A DNA stretch of 33,352 nucleotides from Treponema sp. Its GTDB lineage: Bacteria > Spirochaetota > Spirochaetia > Treponematales > Breznakiellaceae. Location of the stretch: positions 1 through 33,352 of the forward strand of contig JAITLC010000027.1 in assembly GCA_031278095.1 (NCBI GenBank), given 5' to 3'. Positions 1-7,864 of the stretch are shown one piece after another. Made by a program: the position numbers and the translations under genes. Under the pieces are notes generated by a model. It did not search any database and was not told where the DNA came from. It was given only the letters and a program-made list of their open reading frames with translations. Within the stretch, counting starts at the first letter, position 1, and each line of letters starts with the position of its first letter.

Positions 1-1
1 C

Positions 2-235
2 GGCATTATCCACAGCAGCGGCCCGTCCCGGGACCACAACGACCTTATCACGTCTTTCGCCGCCCGTTACCGGGTGTCAAGGGACGAGGTGGCAAGTAAA
101 GGCTTTAGGTTCTACTGGAAGCCCGTACAAAAGGGTCTTGTCACCATCAGCCCGGTCCGCAAAATCGACGAAGAATGGGCCTGTAACCATGTTGAGCTGT
201 TTGATAAGCTTATCGACATGGAATTCGGCAAATGA
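2..235 (+). CDS. 3' part of an unrecognised small protein
   Basis: The frame is open from the left edge of the window to a TGA at 233-235 and encodes 77 residues, starting GIIHSSGPSRDHNDLITSF and ending KLIDMEFGK. I do not recognise the family. The complete length can be estimated from a decayed second copy at 2496, which adds about 26 N-terminal residues beginning MNYRLDWNIQNGKL; the intact protein would be about 103 residues. It has no visible membrane segment or signal peptide. It is soluble-looking, with several Arg, Lys and aromatic residues (RFYWKPVQKG). The next gene starts 34 bases downstream in the same direction. No function is assigned; it could be a small partner of the surface-protein gene whose remains precede the second copy. 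Confidence 0.6.
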   Translation, partial: GIIHSSGPSRDHNDLITSFAARYRVSRDEVASKGFRFYWKPVQKGLVTISPVRKIDEEWACNHVELFDKLIDMEFGK

Positions 236-269
236 CCAGGCTTGAAGAAACAAAGAGGAGACTGAAAGT

Positions 270-683
270 ATGGAAAGGAAACAAGAATTTAAGAGAGTTG
301 CCGACATTATGGACAGCTTCGGAGGGGCAGCGCGGCGGGTTTACCCGCCAACCAGAGGTTTGACGACCGGCGGGCACTTGGTACATGTGATAATAATAGG
401 AAACAGAAAAATGGCGAACAAGGGTGTTACGAATGGTCATGGGCCAGGTATAAGCTGGGATGATATTTATATCAATTCTGAACATGGTGGTCTAAACCCG
501 GCGCAGCATCCCATACAAGCAATGTTTGTCAAGGACCAGACGAGAGGCGAGAGAAACTACACTTTTAGAGGCGTTTACAAAGCAGACATCGCCGGTTCAG
601 ACGAGTTTAAAATAACGTATCGCCGTATTGTAACCACGGTGGATGAAACGGCCGAAGAATGGAGAATTGTTGGATTTGTCTGA
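270..683 (+). CDS. hypothetical protein, 137 aa
   Basis: The ATG at 270 is preceded by an AGAGGAG ribosome binding site at about 255-260, and the frame runs 137 codons. I do not recognise the family. The N-terminal ~45 residues are basic (MERKQEFKRV, then an RRVYPPTRG stretch); the rest is a compact beta-rich segment with the pattern HVIIIGNRKMANKG, ISWDDIYINSE, NYTFRGVYKAD and YRRIVTTVDE. There is no signal peptide or transmembrane segment. The aromatic/FRGVY/YRRI spacing is faintly like small modified-base or RNA reader folds (SRA, ASCH, EVE), but this is only an impression. It lies upstream of, and co-directional with, a nuclease-like gene, so a role in a defence or restriction module is possible. 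An internal ATG at 411 is a less likely start because it has no strong ribosome binding site. Confidence 0.6.
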   Translation: MERKQEFKRVADIMDSFGGAARRVYPPTRGLTTGGHLVHVIIIGNRKMANKGVTNGHGPGISWDDIYINSEHGGLNPAQHPIQAMFVKDQTRGERNYTFRGVYKADIAGSDEFKITYRRIVTTVDETAEEWRIVGFV

Positions 684-795
684 GATGGGAGGGTGAATAT
701 TTGCGAGGACTGGAAAACCGTGGCAATACGGTAACGGGAAACGTGGTTTTTCCGTTTTCCCGGAAATACGGGAGTTAAATAAGGAGGCAAATTAA

Positions 796-1272
796 ATGGA
801 TCGTGAAGAAGCATTAATGATGGCTGCCTTAACCATGCTGCGTATAAAAAGAATTGAACAGAAAGCGCTCAGGCGGTTAATCAAGTTGAGGAATAATAGC
901 TATACCGGGAACAAGGGGGGAGGAAAAATGCCGGAAAAGAACCTGGCAATCGCGAAAGAAACCTCTTTAAATGTTCATGGGCGTATGGTAAACTTTATCG
1001 AATACGAGTCCGATCCGGAAGGTGACTTTGTAAAAGTTTGTACAGATGATCACCAGTTGGGCGTTGATGCTGAATATGTCTGGTTCCGCGATAAATACGC
1101 CAATTCCGTTCGCACGTTCCGGATGTTTACCAAAATATGCCTTAACGGACAAGTAGTGGATTGTGATATTTTAACAATCAAGACCGAATACGGCGAAACA
1201 ATAACTGTACATTTTGACATATCCCAATTAATGGAGGATCTTCATAATACGGCAATAGAAAGCGCCGTTTAA
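796..1272 (+). CDS. hypothetical protein, 158 aa (alternative start at 928 gives 114 aa)
   Basis: Two in-frame starts are both well supported. The ATG at 796 follows AAGGAGG, and the ATG at 928 follows GGGGGGAGG. Residues 1-44 form a basic helix-like segment (MAALTMLRIKRIEQKALRRLIKLR) whose composition differs from the rest; residues 45-158 (from MPEKNLAIAKE) are acidic and beta-rich, with aromatic positions in YVWFRDKYANSVRTFRMF. I recognise no family and see no signal or membrane segment. The second start may give the functional small protein, with the upstream part a short leader; the sequence cannot decide. The gene sits 24 bases before the PD-(D/E)XK nuclease-like gene, so the two are probably co-transcribed. 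Confidence 0.6.
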   Translation: MDREEALMMAALTMLRIKRIEQKALRRLIKLRNNSYTGNKGGGKMPEKNLAIAKETSLNVHGRMVNFIEYESDPEGDFVKVCTDDHQLGVDAEYVWFRDKYANSVRTFRMFTKICLNGQVVDCDILTIKTEYGETITVHFDISQLMEDLHNTAIESAV

Positions 1273-1296
1273 AATTCATACCATAAGGAGAATGTA

Positions 1297-2280
1297 ATGA
1301 ACTTGAACAAGTGGCAGCAGGTTTGCAGTTTTATGAGGCCCTTAATCACCGCAAGGGTTGATGAGAATACATATCAAAAAATTTTTGAAGCGGTTTTGCG
1401 CTGTATTTTGTCCTGGGACGAAGAAACCATGAAAAGCCAGGTGCTTTCGCAGTATGGGAAGGAAAAGAAACGGGTGGATATTGTTTTAAAAGGCGACGGT
1501 TTCGGCATTGTAATAGAAATGAAAAAGCCCGGCGAAAAACTTGATGATGACGCAGAAGGCCAGCTCATGTCATATATGCGTATTCTTTCCCATAAATGCG
1601 GTCTTCTTGTTGGCGATCAGATAAAAGCGTTTTATGACGAGAATGGCATCACCAGCAAAGTAAGGAGCTTCGGCTTTGATCCCGCCAATCTTAATGGTAT
1701 GGCTCTGTTTGAAATACTGGACAGAACCGCCTGCTCCGGTGAGCGGTTCAGGGAATTTGTCTTTGGGAGGCAAGACATCGATGGGGAAACGAACGACACC
1801 TCCAAGGAACTGAAAGGTTCCGATACTTCGACTTCGAATCCGCCAGGATTCGATTTTGGTAACCTTATCACTACTTACCACAATATGGAAGGCATTAAAT
1901 TTCGGGCAGAGGGGAAGGAGGGGGATGCCGGACGGATAGGGTGGTATTATAAACACATAAACATTCCCGATTGGCCGAAGGAAAGAATATTTTATGCGTT
2001 CCTTGCGGAGCGTGCAGGGAAAAAGGATGTGGAGGTCATGTTTCATATTGAGGGAGCGGGTTATGACAACGTAGACCGCTTTATCCGGGAGAAATATGAA
2101 GGGAAGCATATAAAACTCGGTAACACCGAGTATGAGATTGAGTATAAAGCGGCGAAGCATGGCAGACTGGTCGTCTCTGTACCTTGCGGTGACGGATATG
2201 AAAATATGGCTCGATGTATGATCGATTTAATTACCCTTACAAAAGATGAAATAAGCGGGGCGCTAAACGGGAGAACCTGA
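1297..2280 (+). CDS. PD-(D/E)XK nuclease-like protein (HsdR N-terminal type), DUF4268-like C-terminus
   Basis: The protein is 327 aa, with an AAGGAG ribosome binding site before the ATG. Residues ~25-110 show the fold signature of PD-(D/E)XK endonucleases, as in the N-terminal domain of type I restriction HsdR subunits: VDIVLKGDGFG, then IVIEMKKPGE, giving candidate catalytic residues D61, E74 and K76, followed by the helix AEGQLMSYMRIL. Residues ~200-320 (GIKFRAEGKEGDAGRIGWYY, PDWPKERIFYAFLAER) resemble the DUF4268-type domain often joined to such nucleases. There is no helicase motor or specificity subunit nearby, so this is not a complete type I system; it looks like a stand-alone nuclease working with the two small genes before it. 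Cytoplasmic. The nuclease fold is fairly sure; the biological role is inference. Confidence 0.75.
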   Translation: MNLNKWQQVCSFMRPLITARVDENTYQKIFEAVLRCILSWDEETMKSQVLSQYGKEKKRVDIVLKGDGFGIVIEMKKPGEKLDDDAEGQLMSYMRILSHKCGLLVGDQIKAFYDENGITSKVRSFGFDPANLNGMALFEILDRTACSGERFREFVFGRQDIDGETNDTSKELKGSDTSTSNPPGFDFGNLITTYHNMEGIKFRAEGKEGDAGRIGWYYKHINIPDWPKERIFYAFLAERAGKKDVEVMFHIEGAGYDNVDRFIREKYEGKHIKLGNTEYEIEYKAAKHGRLVVSVPCGDGYENMARCMIDLITLTKDEISGALNGRT

Positions 2281-2475
2281 CGCGGATGCTCACCGGCACA
2301 TTCACCGCCTTGACGGCAAAATCGCCGTGGCCGGCGCGGACGCCGGTGAGCTTTCCCGCGGCGGCCGGTATCGGTAATGGCGGCCTTCTCCGGCTGTACC
2401 GCCCTGAGCCCGGTGAGCCTCCCCCTGGTGACAGGTATCGGCGAGCATTATAAGCGGATTGTGATTTCGGACTAA
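2281..2475 (+). pseudogene. remnant of a BspA-like leucine-rich-repeat protein
   Basis: Two degenerate repeat units can be read. The first (about 2338-2374) gives TPVSFPAAAGIGN. After a frame change at about 2375 the second (2377-2475) gives AFSGCTALSPVSLP followed by LVTGIGEHYKRIVISD and a stop. The pattern A-L-S-x-V-S-L-P-x-V-T-x-I-G with AFSGC is the hallmark of the BspA/LRR_5 repeats of treponemal surface proteins. No start codon or full-length frame remains, so this is the 3' scrap of a larger gene. It directly precedes the decayed second copy of the gene at 2-235. Confidence 0.6.
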
Positions 2476-2495
2476 AGGAAAAGGCAGACCCAAAT

Positions 2496-2750
2496 ATGAA
2501 CTATCGCCTGGATTGGAACATACAGAACGGAAAACTCGGCGCGGACACCGGCCCTATCATCGTGTATGGGGGCGGCATTATCCGCAGCAACGGCCCCCCA
2601 TGAGACCGCAACGGCCTTATCACGTCTTTTGCCGCCCGTTACCGGATGTCAAGGGACGAAGCGGCACACAAGGGCCCCGGGTTCTACCGGAAGCCCGTGC
2701 AAAGGGGACTTCACCATCAGCCCGGCTCGCAAGAATGAAGATATCCGGAA
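2496..2750 (+). pseudogene. decayed second copy of the gene at 2-235
   Basis: From ATG 2496 the frame gives MNYRLDWNIQNGKLGADTG and then IIRSNGPP before a TGA at 2601-2603. Reading on past the stop gives GLITSFAARYRMSRDEAA and FYRKPVQRGL, closely matching the protein at the left edge. A 2-base deletion at about 2708 then shifts the frame. From 2573 the DNA is about 85% identical by eye to bases 1-187. With one nonsense change and one frameshift it is a pseudogene. It also supplies the missing N-terminus of the intact copy. Confidence 0.8.
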
Positions 2751-2795
2751 GCAAGCATCGGGGCATGGACCCCTGCCTTCCAATCAGCGGTTCCC

Positions 2796-2820
2796 TAAAT
2801 AAAAAGGGCCCGAAGGCCCT
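2796..2820 (-). terminator. rho-independent terminator for the small membrane protein gene
   Basis: Read on the minus strand there is a 6-bp stem AGGGCC / GGCCCT closed by a TTCG tetraloop (2805-2820), followed by TTTTTATTT (2804-2796). It lies 11 bases after the stop codon of the gene at 2832-3077. UUCG loop, GC stem and T-tract are all present. Confidence 0.85.
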
Positions 2821-2831
2821 AAACCACTGTT

Positions 2832-3077
2832 TTACTCTTCCTCAAGGCCCAGATCCTCGTCTTCGGAAGTTTGTTCCTCTTCATCTCCGGCGGCGGCTGC
2901 CTCGCTGGCGTGGCTGGCTTTTGAGATCAGCTTTGCTGAAGCATGGCGGGGCCGGCGGTAATTGCGGCCTACGTAGGATACCAGAAAGAAATAAAGTATC
3001 ACCCCTACCGTTACAGCAAGTACCTGCCAGGAAATAACAACCTGAAGCAGCATATCTTTCAGTTCTTTAGAGAACAT
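2832..3077 (-). CDS. small acidic-tailed inner-membrane protein, 81 aa
   Basis: One transmembrane helix spans residues ~12-36 (LQVVISWQVLAVTVGVILYF). It is followed by a basic patch (GRNYRRPRHASAK) that by the positive-inside rule should be cytoplasmic, and then by a very acidic C-terminus (GDEEEQTSEDEDLGLEEE). I do not recognise a family; short proteins of this layout occur beside housekeeping genes in treponemes. The gene diverges from the ribonucleotide reductase gene, with about 130 bp between its start and that gene's promoter, and has its own terminator. The start is preceded only by a weak AAGG. Confidence 0.65.
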   Translation of the reverse strand: MFSKELKDMLLQVVISWQVLAVTVGVILYFFLVSYVGRNYRRPRHASAKLISKASHASEAAAAGDEEEQTSEDEDLGLEEE

Positions 3078-3205
3078 ACCTTATTATCGGCGGCTTTGGG
3101 GTTTTTATGAGCCTTTTCCTTTCGGTCCTACTATTTCGAGTCTGTCTATGATAGAGTCTTTCCAAACCCCGGCTAGTTTCGGAACAGCCTCAGACACTAT
3201 TTCAT

Positions 3206-3234
3206 TTGAAAAAAATATGGAAAAGGGCTATACA
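3206..3234 (+). promoter_or_regulatory. sigma-70 promoter of nrdJ
   Basis: -35 TTGAAA (3206-3211), 17-bp spacer, -10 TATACA (3229-3234). Transcription should start near 3241, which places the paired NrdR-like boxes over and just after the start site and leaves a leader of about 60 bases before ATG 3300. Confidence 0.7.
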
Positions 3235-3236
3235 TA

Positions 3237-3283
3237 CCCATCTATATGGTGTATCATTTAAAAAACCACACCATATATACTGT
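3237..3283 (+). promoter_or_regulatory. pair of NrdR-box-like operators
   Basis: The downstream box ACACCATATATACTGT (3268-3283) matches the known NrdR box (ACACwATATATwGTGT) at 14 of 16 positions by eye. The upstream box (3237-3252, ending TATATGGTGT) is weaker, at about 10 of 16. The two start exactly 31 bp apart, the three-helical-turn phasing typical of paired NrdR sites. The inner halves also form an inverted repeat, ATATGGTGT / ACACCATAT. Position over the start site suggests repression of the reductase by nucleotide-loaded NrdR. No nrdR gene is in the window. Confidence 0.7.
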
Positions 3284-3299
3284 AGGTAAAGAGGATAAC

Positions 3300-6200
3300 A
3301 TGAAATTCCAGCGTTTGTTCACGGATCCGGTAAAAGGACCCTATGATGGCATTGTCTTTGAAAAAAGGAAGAGTGAAATTCGGAATCCTGACGGAAAGGC
3401 GATATTTTTGGAGGAAGCGGTCATTGTCCCCTCTTTCTGGAGCCAGATAGCTACCGATATTATGGCCCAAAAGTACTTCCGCAAGGCCGGAGTGCCTTCG
3501 AATAAGGTCTATGAATGGGAAAAATGGCTTCCCCATGCCCCGGAAATTCATATTTCTCTCCCGGAAGATGGGGCAGAGCACGATTGCCGTCAGGTTTTTC
3601 ATCGTTTGGCCTTTACCTGGATGGATTGGGGCAGAAAAAACGGGTATTTTGACAGCGAGGAGGACGAAAAAGCCTTCTATGACGAGACTTGCAACATGCT
3701 TGCCTGCCAGATTGCCGCTCCCAACAGTCCCCAATGGTTCAACACAGGACTCTATTCGGTCTACGGCATCGACGGGCCCGCCCAGGGTCACTACTACTTC
3801 GAGACGGAAAAAGGGGAAGCGGTAAAGTCCGGCTCAGCCTACAAGCGTCCCCAGCCTCATGCCTGCTTCATCCTGTCTATCGAAGATGACCTGGTGAACG
3901 AAGGGGGCATCATGGATCTGGTAACCAGGGAAGCCCGGCTCTTCAAGTACGGCTCCGGAACCGGTTCCAACTTCTCCAAGATCCGGGCCGCGAATGAAAA
4001 ACTTTCAGGCGGCGGGGTTTCCTCCGGGCTTCTTTCTTTCCTCAAGATCGGCGACCGTTCCGCCAGCGCCGTCAAGAGCGGCGGTACTACCCGGAGGGCC
4101 GCCAAGATGGTTACGCTGGACGTGGATCACCCGGATGTGGAAAAGTATATCGCGTGGAAAGCCGGAGAAGAACACAAGGTTGCCTCCATGGTTACCGGTT
4201 CCGAGATCGTAAAGAAGCATCTTGAGTCAATCAAGAAGGCCCTTGCCGGTTTCCGGGGGCCGGAAACGGATAAATTCAATGCGGAAAAAAACCATGAACT
4301 TGCCGCCTGCTTGCGCCAGGCTCTGAATGACAAGATTCCTTCCGCCTATCTCTATCAGCTTCTGCGCCGTCTGGAACAGGGTGATGATGAGGTTGAGCCC
4401 CAGGTTTTTTCTACCGCCTGGGATGATGAAGCATACAATACCGTGTCGGGACAGAGTTCCAACAACAGTCTCCGGGTAAGCGATGAATTTATGCAGGCGG
4501 TTCAGGAGGATGAAACCTGGAAACTCACAAGCCGGGTGTCGGGCAAGGAGTTTAAAACCGTCAAGGCTCGTAAAATCTGGTCGGATATTGCCCGTTCAAG
4601 CTGGCAGTGCGCCGATCCCGGCCTTCAGTATCATACTACCATCAATGACTGGCATACCTGCCCGGCGGGAGGGGAAATCCGGGCCAGCAATCCCTGTTCG
4701 GAGTATATGTTTCTCGATGATACGGCCTGTAATCTGGCTTCAATCAATCTGGTCAATTTTTACGACAGACAAAGCCGCCGTTTCAATGTAGACGGTTACA
4801 TTCATACCATTCAAATCTGGACTACGATTCTGGAAATCTCCGTGGTTATGGCCCAGTTTCCCTCAAAAAAAATTGCGGAGCTTTCCTATCAATACCGGAC
4901 TCTGGGTCTGGGCTATGCCAACCTGGGGAGTCTCCTCATGCTGATGGGTCTGGCATACGATTCTCCCGAGGGCAGGGCGGTTGCCGGCGTTCTCTCAAGT
5001 CTCCTCAGTGGAGAAGCCTATACCCAAAGCGCCGTAATGGCCGGAAGTCTCGGGCCTTTTGTTCGTTTTGCCGAAAACAGGGATTCCATGCTCCGGGTAA
5101 TCCGGAACCACCGCCGGGCAGCCAATAACGCTCCCGCTTCGGAGTATGAAAGGCTCAATACCGTTCCCAGAGGCATCGATCCTTCAGCCTGTCCCTCCTA
5201 CCTTCTGGAAGCTGCCAAAGTTTCCTGGGACAAGGCGCTTCAGTTGGGGCAGGAGTACGGCTTCCGGAATGCCCAGGTAAGTGCAATCGCACCCACGGGA
5301 ACCATCGGGCTCCTCATGGACTGCGATACTACGGGGGTAGAACCGGATTTCGCTCTGGTCAAATTCAAGAAACTTGCCGGCGGCGGTTACTTCAAGATTA
5401 TCAACCAGTCCGTGCCCCCTGCCCTGGAGTCTCTGGGTTACAAACAGGATGAAATCGACAGGATCGTTGCCTATGCAACGGGCTGGAAAACCCTGAACGG
5501 AGCCCCCGGCGTCAATACGGAGAATCTTGCCGCAAAAGGTTTCGGTCCCGGGACGCTGGCCGTTCTGGAAGAGGCGATAAAAACAAGCCTCAATCTTGAA
5601 GGGGTGTTTAATGTCTGGATTCTTGGTAAGGATTTTGTTGAAAAGAACCTCAAGGTGCCGGAATCAACCTGGAGTCTCCCCGGTTTCAGTCTCCTGAAGC
5701 ATCTGGGTTTCAGTCAGGAGGATATTGATGAGGCGGAACTGTATGCCTGTGGAACCATGGGGCTTGAAGGAGCTCCCGGTCTCAAGAAGGAACACTATCC
5801 GGTCTTTGATACCGCCACTCCTTCCGGGAAAAACGGCACGCGTTCCATCTCCTGGCAGGCCCATATCGGCATGATGGCCGCGGTACAGCCTTTCATCTCC
5901 GGGGCTATTTCAAAGACGATCAACATGCCCAATGCGGCGGACTATGAAGATGTAAAAGGAGCCTACATGCTCTCATGGAAGAGCGCTCTCAAGGCGGTAG
6001 CCCTGTACCGGGACGGCTCCAAACTCTCCCAGCCCCTCTCCAGTTTCGCTCCCGGTACAGATCCTCTGGCGGACACGATCATCGCTCTGGAGCAGGGCAT
6101 GGTCAGGAGTCCTGTCCCTATGGCGGATCGGCCCGTCCCCCGGAATCAGCGGAAGGGGCTTCCCAACCGCAGGGCCGGTTATACCCAGAAGGCAAAGATC

Positions 6201-6908
6201 GGCGGACATTCTATCTTTATCCGTACCGGTGAATACGACGACGGTACCCTGGGGGAGATATTCCTCGATATGCACAAGGAAGGCGCTGCTTTCCGGAGCC
6301 TCCTCAATAGTTTTGCCATTGCCGTTTCCCTGGGACTTCAATACGGGGTGCCTCTGGAGGAATATGTTGATGCCTTTACCTTCAGCCGCTTCGAGCCCAA
6401 CGGCATTGTCCAGGGCCACGACTATGTAAAGATGGCGACCAGCGTTATCGACTACATCTTCAGAGATCTTGCAATCAGTTACCTTAAGCGTACCGATCTG
6501 GGACAGATAAAGCCCGACGATCTTCTGGCTACCGGAACCAAAAATGATTCAGCATCCCAACAGGGGGTCTCCTCCGGGAATCAGGGCCCGGATGAAAAAA
6601 GCCGCTCAAGCCGGGAGAAGACCAGCGCCGGTTTTAAGCCCAGGGGACTTCAGGCAACCCAGACTGCGACAACCAGTTCTTCCGTAAAGCCGAGAACATC
6701 CGGCACCGCGCCAAGCGCCTCTCCCCTTCAGTCTGCTTCCCGCAATACCGGAGCCGTTCCCCCGCAGAGCGATGCTGCCAAAATTGCCGAGGCGAGGATC
6801 AGAGGTTATGAAGGCGATCCCTGCCCCAACTGCGGTTCCTTCACCCTGGTACGCAACGGTACCTGCATGAAATGCGATACCTGCGGAGGGACAACAGGCT
6901 GCAGTTGA
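3300..6908 (+). CDS. nrdJ: adenosylcobalamin-dependent (class II) ribonucleoside-diphosphate reductase
   Basis: Reduces ribonucleotides to deoxyribonucleotides using a B12-generated thiyl radical; cytoplasmic, oxygen-independent. The protein has 1202 aa, as usual for the long NrdJ type. Active-site residues are visible: C189 in PHACF and C477 as the redox pair, and the radical C466 in NPCSE with N464 and E468. The 11-residue spacing C466-C477 matches the C408/C419 pair of the Lactobacillus leichmannii enzyme. The phosphate-binding loop appears as APTGTIG. Residues ~1080-1170 are a Ser/Thr/Pro-rich linker, followed by a Cys-rich tail (C1175, C1178, C1189, C1192, C1195, C1201) that combines a zinc ribbon with a likely redox-shuttling end. 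The start at 3300 follows AGAGGATAAC; the upstream in-frame ATG at 3246 falls inside the operator and is rejected. It stands alone as its own transcription unit. Confidence 0.95.
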   Translation: MKFQRLFTDPVKGPYDGIVFEKRKSEIRNPDGKAIFLEEAVIVPSFWSQIATDIMAQKYFRKAGVPSNKVYEWEKWLPHAPEIHISLPEDGAEHDCRQVFHRLAFTWMDWGRKNGYFDSEEDEKAFYDETCNMLACQIAAPNSPQWFNTGLYSVYGIDGPAQGHYYFETEKGEAVKSGSAYKRPQPHACFILSIEDDLVNEGGIMDLVTREARLFKYGSGTGSNFSKIRAANEKLSGGGVSSGLLSFLKIGDRSASAVKSGGTTRRAAKMVTLDVDHPDVEKYIAWKAGEEHKVASMVTGSEIVKKHLESIKKALAGFRGPETDKFNAEKNHELAACLRQALNDKIPSAYLYQLLRRLEQGDDEVEPQVFSTAWDDEAYNTVSGQSSNNSLRVSDEFMQAVQEDETWKLTSRVSGKEFKTVKARKIWSDIARSSWQCADPGLQYHTTINDWHTCPAGGEIRASNPCSEYMFLDDTACNLASINLVNFYDRQSRRFNVDGYIHTIQIWTTILEISVVMAQFPSKKIAELSYQYRTLGLGYANLGSLLMLMGLAYDSPEGRAVAGVLSSLLSGEAYTQSAVMAGSLGPFVRFAENRDSMLRVIRNHRRAANNAPASEYERLNTVPRGIDPSACPSYLLEAAKVSWDKALQLGQEYGFRNAQVSAIAPTGTIGLLMDCDTTGVEPDFALVKFKKLAGGGYFKIINQSVPPALESLGYKQDEIDRIVAYATGWKTLNGAPGVNTENLAAKGFGPGTLAVLEEAIKTSLNLEGVFNVWILGKDFVEKNLKVPESTWSLPGFSLLKHLGFSQEDIDEAELYACGTMGLEGAPGLKKEHYPVFDTATPSGKNGTRSISWQAHIGMMAAVQPFISGAISKTINMPNAADYEDVKGAYMLSWKSALKAVALYRDGSKLSQPLSSFAPGTDPLADTIIALEQGMVRSPVPMADRPVPRNQRKGLPNRRAGYTQKAKIGGHSIFIRTGEYDDGTLGEIFLDMHKEGAAFRSLLNSFAIAVSLGLQYGVPLEEYVDAFTFSRFEPNGIVQGHDYVKMATSVIDYIFRDLAISYLKRTDLGQIKPDDLLATGTKNDSASQQGVSSGNQGPDEKSRSSREKTSAGFKPRGLQATQTATTSSSVKPRTSGTAPSASPLQSASRNTGAVPPQSDAAKIAEARIRGYEGDPCPNCGSFTLVRNGTCMKCDTCGGTTGCS

Positions 6909-6958
6909 GTCCGGATGCGGGTATCGCCCGATACCTGCGGAGGGACAACAGGCTGCAG
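6875..6958 (+). repeat. 30-bp direct repeat of the nrdJ 3' end
   Basis: The 30 bases at 6875-6904, which encode the DTCGGTTGC tail of the reductase, recur without change at 6929-6958 beyond the stop codon. The start-to-start distance is 54 bp. Between the copies lies a small palindrome, GGTATCG-CC-CGATACC. A tandem duplication of the gene end is the simplest reading. Confidence 0.9.
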
Positions 6959-7110
6959 CCAGAAAAATTTTAACCGCAAAAACGCCGAAGGCGGGGAAGG
7001 ATGCTGCTGTTTTGTTCTTTCCGTGCCAGGATTCAGGACCGTGTAGGGCATTCTGGCAACAGGGAAAAACAGAGGTATCTTCGTTTGAGAGGAAATTTAT
7101 TATACTCTCC

Positions 7111-7135
7111 CCCGCGAACCGGTGAGCGGGTTTTT
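7111..7135 (+). terminator. rho-independent terminator
   Basis: Stem CCCGC (7111-7115) / GCGGG (7126-7130) with a loop that contains the self-complementary ACCGGT, followed directly by TTTTT (7131-7135). It lies about 200 bases after nrdJ and is the first terminator-like structure downstream of it. Confidence 0.6.
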
Positions 7136-7195
7136 GAGTCCATACCCCGATTCGAAGATTGGTTTACAGCTTTTCAGGGGGTAATGATTTTAACC

Positions 7196-7235
7196 GGGGA
7201 AGGCCCCCGGGCATGAACCCCGCCTGCGAATCAAA
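7196..7235 (-). repeat. dispersed repeat TTTGATTCGCAGGCGGGG, copy 1
   Basis: The minus-strand reading begins TTTGATTCGCAGGCGGGG and ends CCCGGGGGCCTTCCCC. It matches 17791-17829 on the plus strand at all but about four positions over 40 bases. The two copies lie in opposite orientations about 10.5 kb apart, both in intergenic DNA. Confidence 0.85.
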
Positions 7236-7252
7236 ATTTTTCGAAAAAAAAC

Positions 7253-7281
7253 TTGAATCAGGGACAAAAGTGTGATATGCT
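7253..7281 (+). promoter_or_regulatory. promoter before the CotH-like fragment
   Basis: -35 TTGAAT (7253-7258), 17-bp spacer, -10 TATGCT (7276-7281). An ATG lies only 6 bases beyond (7288) and opens a 41-codon frame different from that of the CotH-like fragment, so the promoter appears to have outlived an intact gene. Confidence 0.5.
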
Positions 7282-7655
7282 TCAACAATGAGTGCTCTGA
7301 AAGATCCAGGTTTATATCAAGGAGATTCAATGGTAATAACAATCCAGAAGGGTTCTGGGTTAAGGATTCAGTCTGGATTTCGAGATTGTTTGAAGATCCG
7401 TATTTTGTTACATTGATAAAAACCCGCTGGGATGCAAAAAAATCGGCACTCAACGGAATATTTCAATATATAGATGAACGTGTTGTTTATCTGGACAAGG
7501 CGCAGGATTATAACTTCAAAAAATGGAATATTCTGGATAAATATGTATGGCCCAATGCGGTCGTAACCGGAACCTATAAAGCTGAGATAGCTTATATGAA
7601 ATCATGGTTTACGAAAAGAATAAACTGGTTTGATGGCGCTATATCCGGATTATAG
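7272..7655 (+). pseudogene. C-terminal fragment of a CotH-like kinase family protein
   Basis: From about 7326 this frame encodes NGNNNPEGFWVKDSVW, then a stretch ending LFEDPYFVTLIKTRW, and it finishes YMKSWFTKRINWFDGAI. That is the layout of the C-terminal end of CotH-family protein kinases (W-x-x-R-L-x-x-D-P-x-F ... Y-x-K-x-W-x-x-x-R-x-x-W-x-D). Only about 110 residues of a normally much longer protein remain; the kinase core is missing. The only good ribosome binding site (AAGGAG before ATG 7330) and the ATG at 7288 lie in another frame, so the fragment probably is not translated. CotH assignment is from pattern memory, moderately sure. Confidence 0.5.
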
Positions 7656-7708
7656 CCTTGAGCCGCAGATATAACCAAGCCGTTTCGCATATTCAGCCAT
7701 AGCGGTTT

Positions 7709-7806
7709 ATTAGACTTGTTCGATAACCCGGTTGGTTATCTTACGGGTCTTGCAATTTCCCGCCATTTAGGCTGCGAAATTGCTGTTCTTAGCGGAATTT
7801 GTTCAG
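7709..7806 (+). repeat. two-hairpin dispersed repeat, copy A
   Basis: It opens with ATTAGACTTGTTC and contains two stems: GATAACC / GGTTATC, and GCAATTTC / GAAATTGC. It ends TTAGCGGAATTTGTTCAG. Copy B at 9645-9775 keeps the same order of blocks and changes the first stem on both arms (GAGAACC / GGTTCTC). It lies in the gap between the CotH-like fragment and the methyltransferase gene. Confidence 0.8.
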
Positions 7807-7829
7807 AAACTGGAGATTTCTGAACAAAT
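7797..7829. repeat. 13-bp perfect inverted repeat
   Basis: Arms ATTTGTTCAGAAA (7797-7809) and TTTCTGAACAAAT (7817-7829), 7-base loop. It continues directly from repeat copy A. Its outer sequence TTTGTTC resembles those of other intergenic stems in the window. Confidence 0.9.
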
Positions 7830-7864
7830 CTATTATTTGAGGCTGTTTCAAAACCAACCGGGGT

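Larger units (their letters stand above)
6959..7252. other. non-coding stretch downstream of nrdJ
   Basis: I see no convincing gene here. The stretch holds a hairpin-T terminator at 7111-7135 and one copy of a dispersed 39-bp repeat at 7196-7235, both listed separately. A TATACT at 7101-7106 looks like a -10 box but has no acceptable -35. Confidence 0.5.

Noticed and set aside
2513-3037. Open frame of about 170 codons across the decayed copy and the small membrane protein gene
   Set aside because: It is a different frame from the recognisable pseudogene and runs antisense through a terminator and a real gene.
3246-3299. Upstream in-frame ATG for nrdJ
   Set aside because: It lies inside the NrdR-like operator and next to the predicted transcription start, without a ribosome binding site; ATG 3300 has one and matches the family N-terminus.
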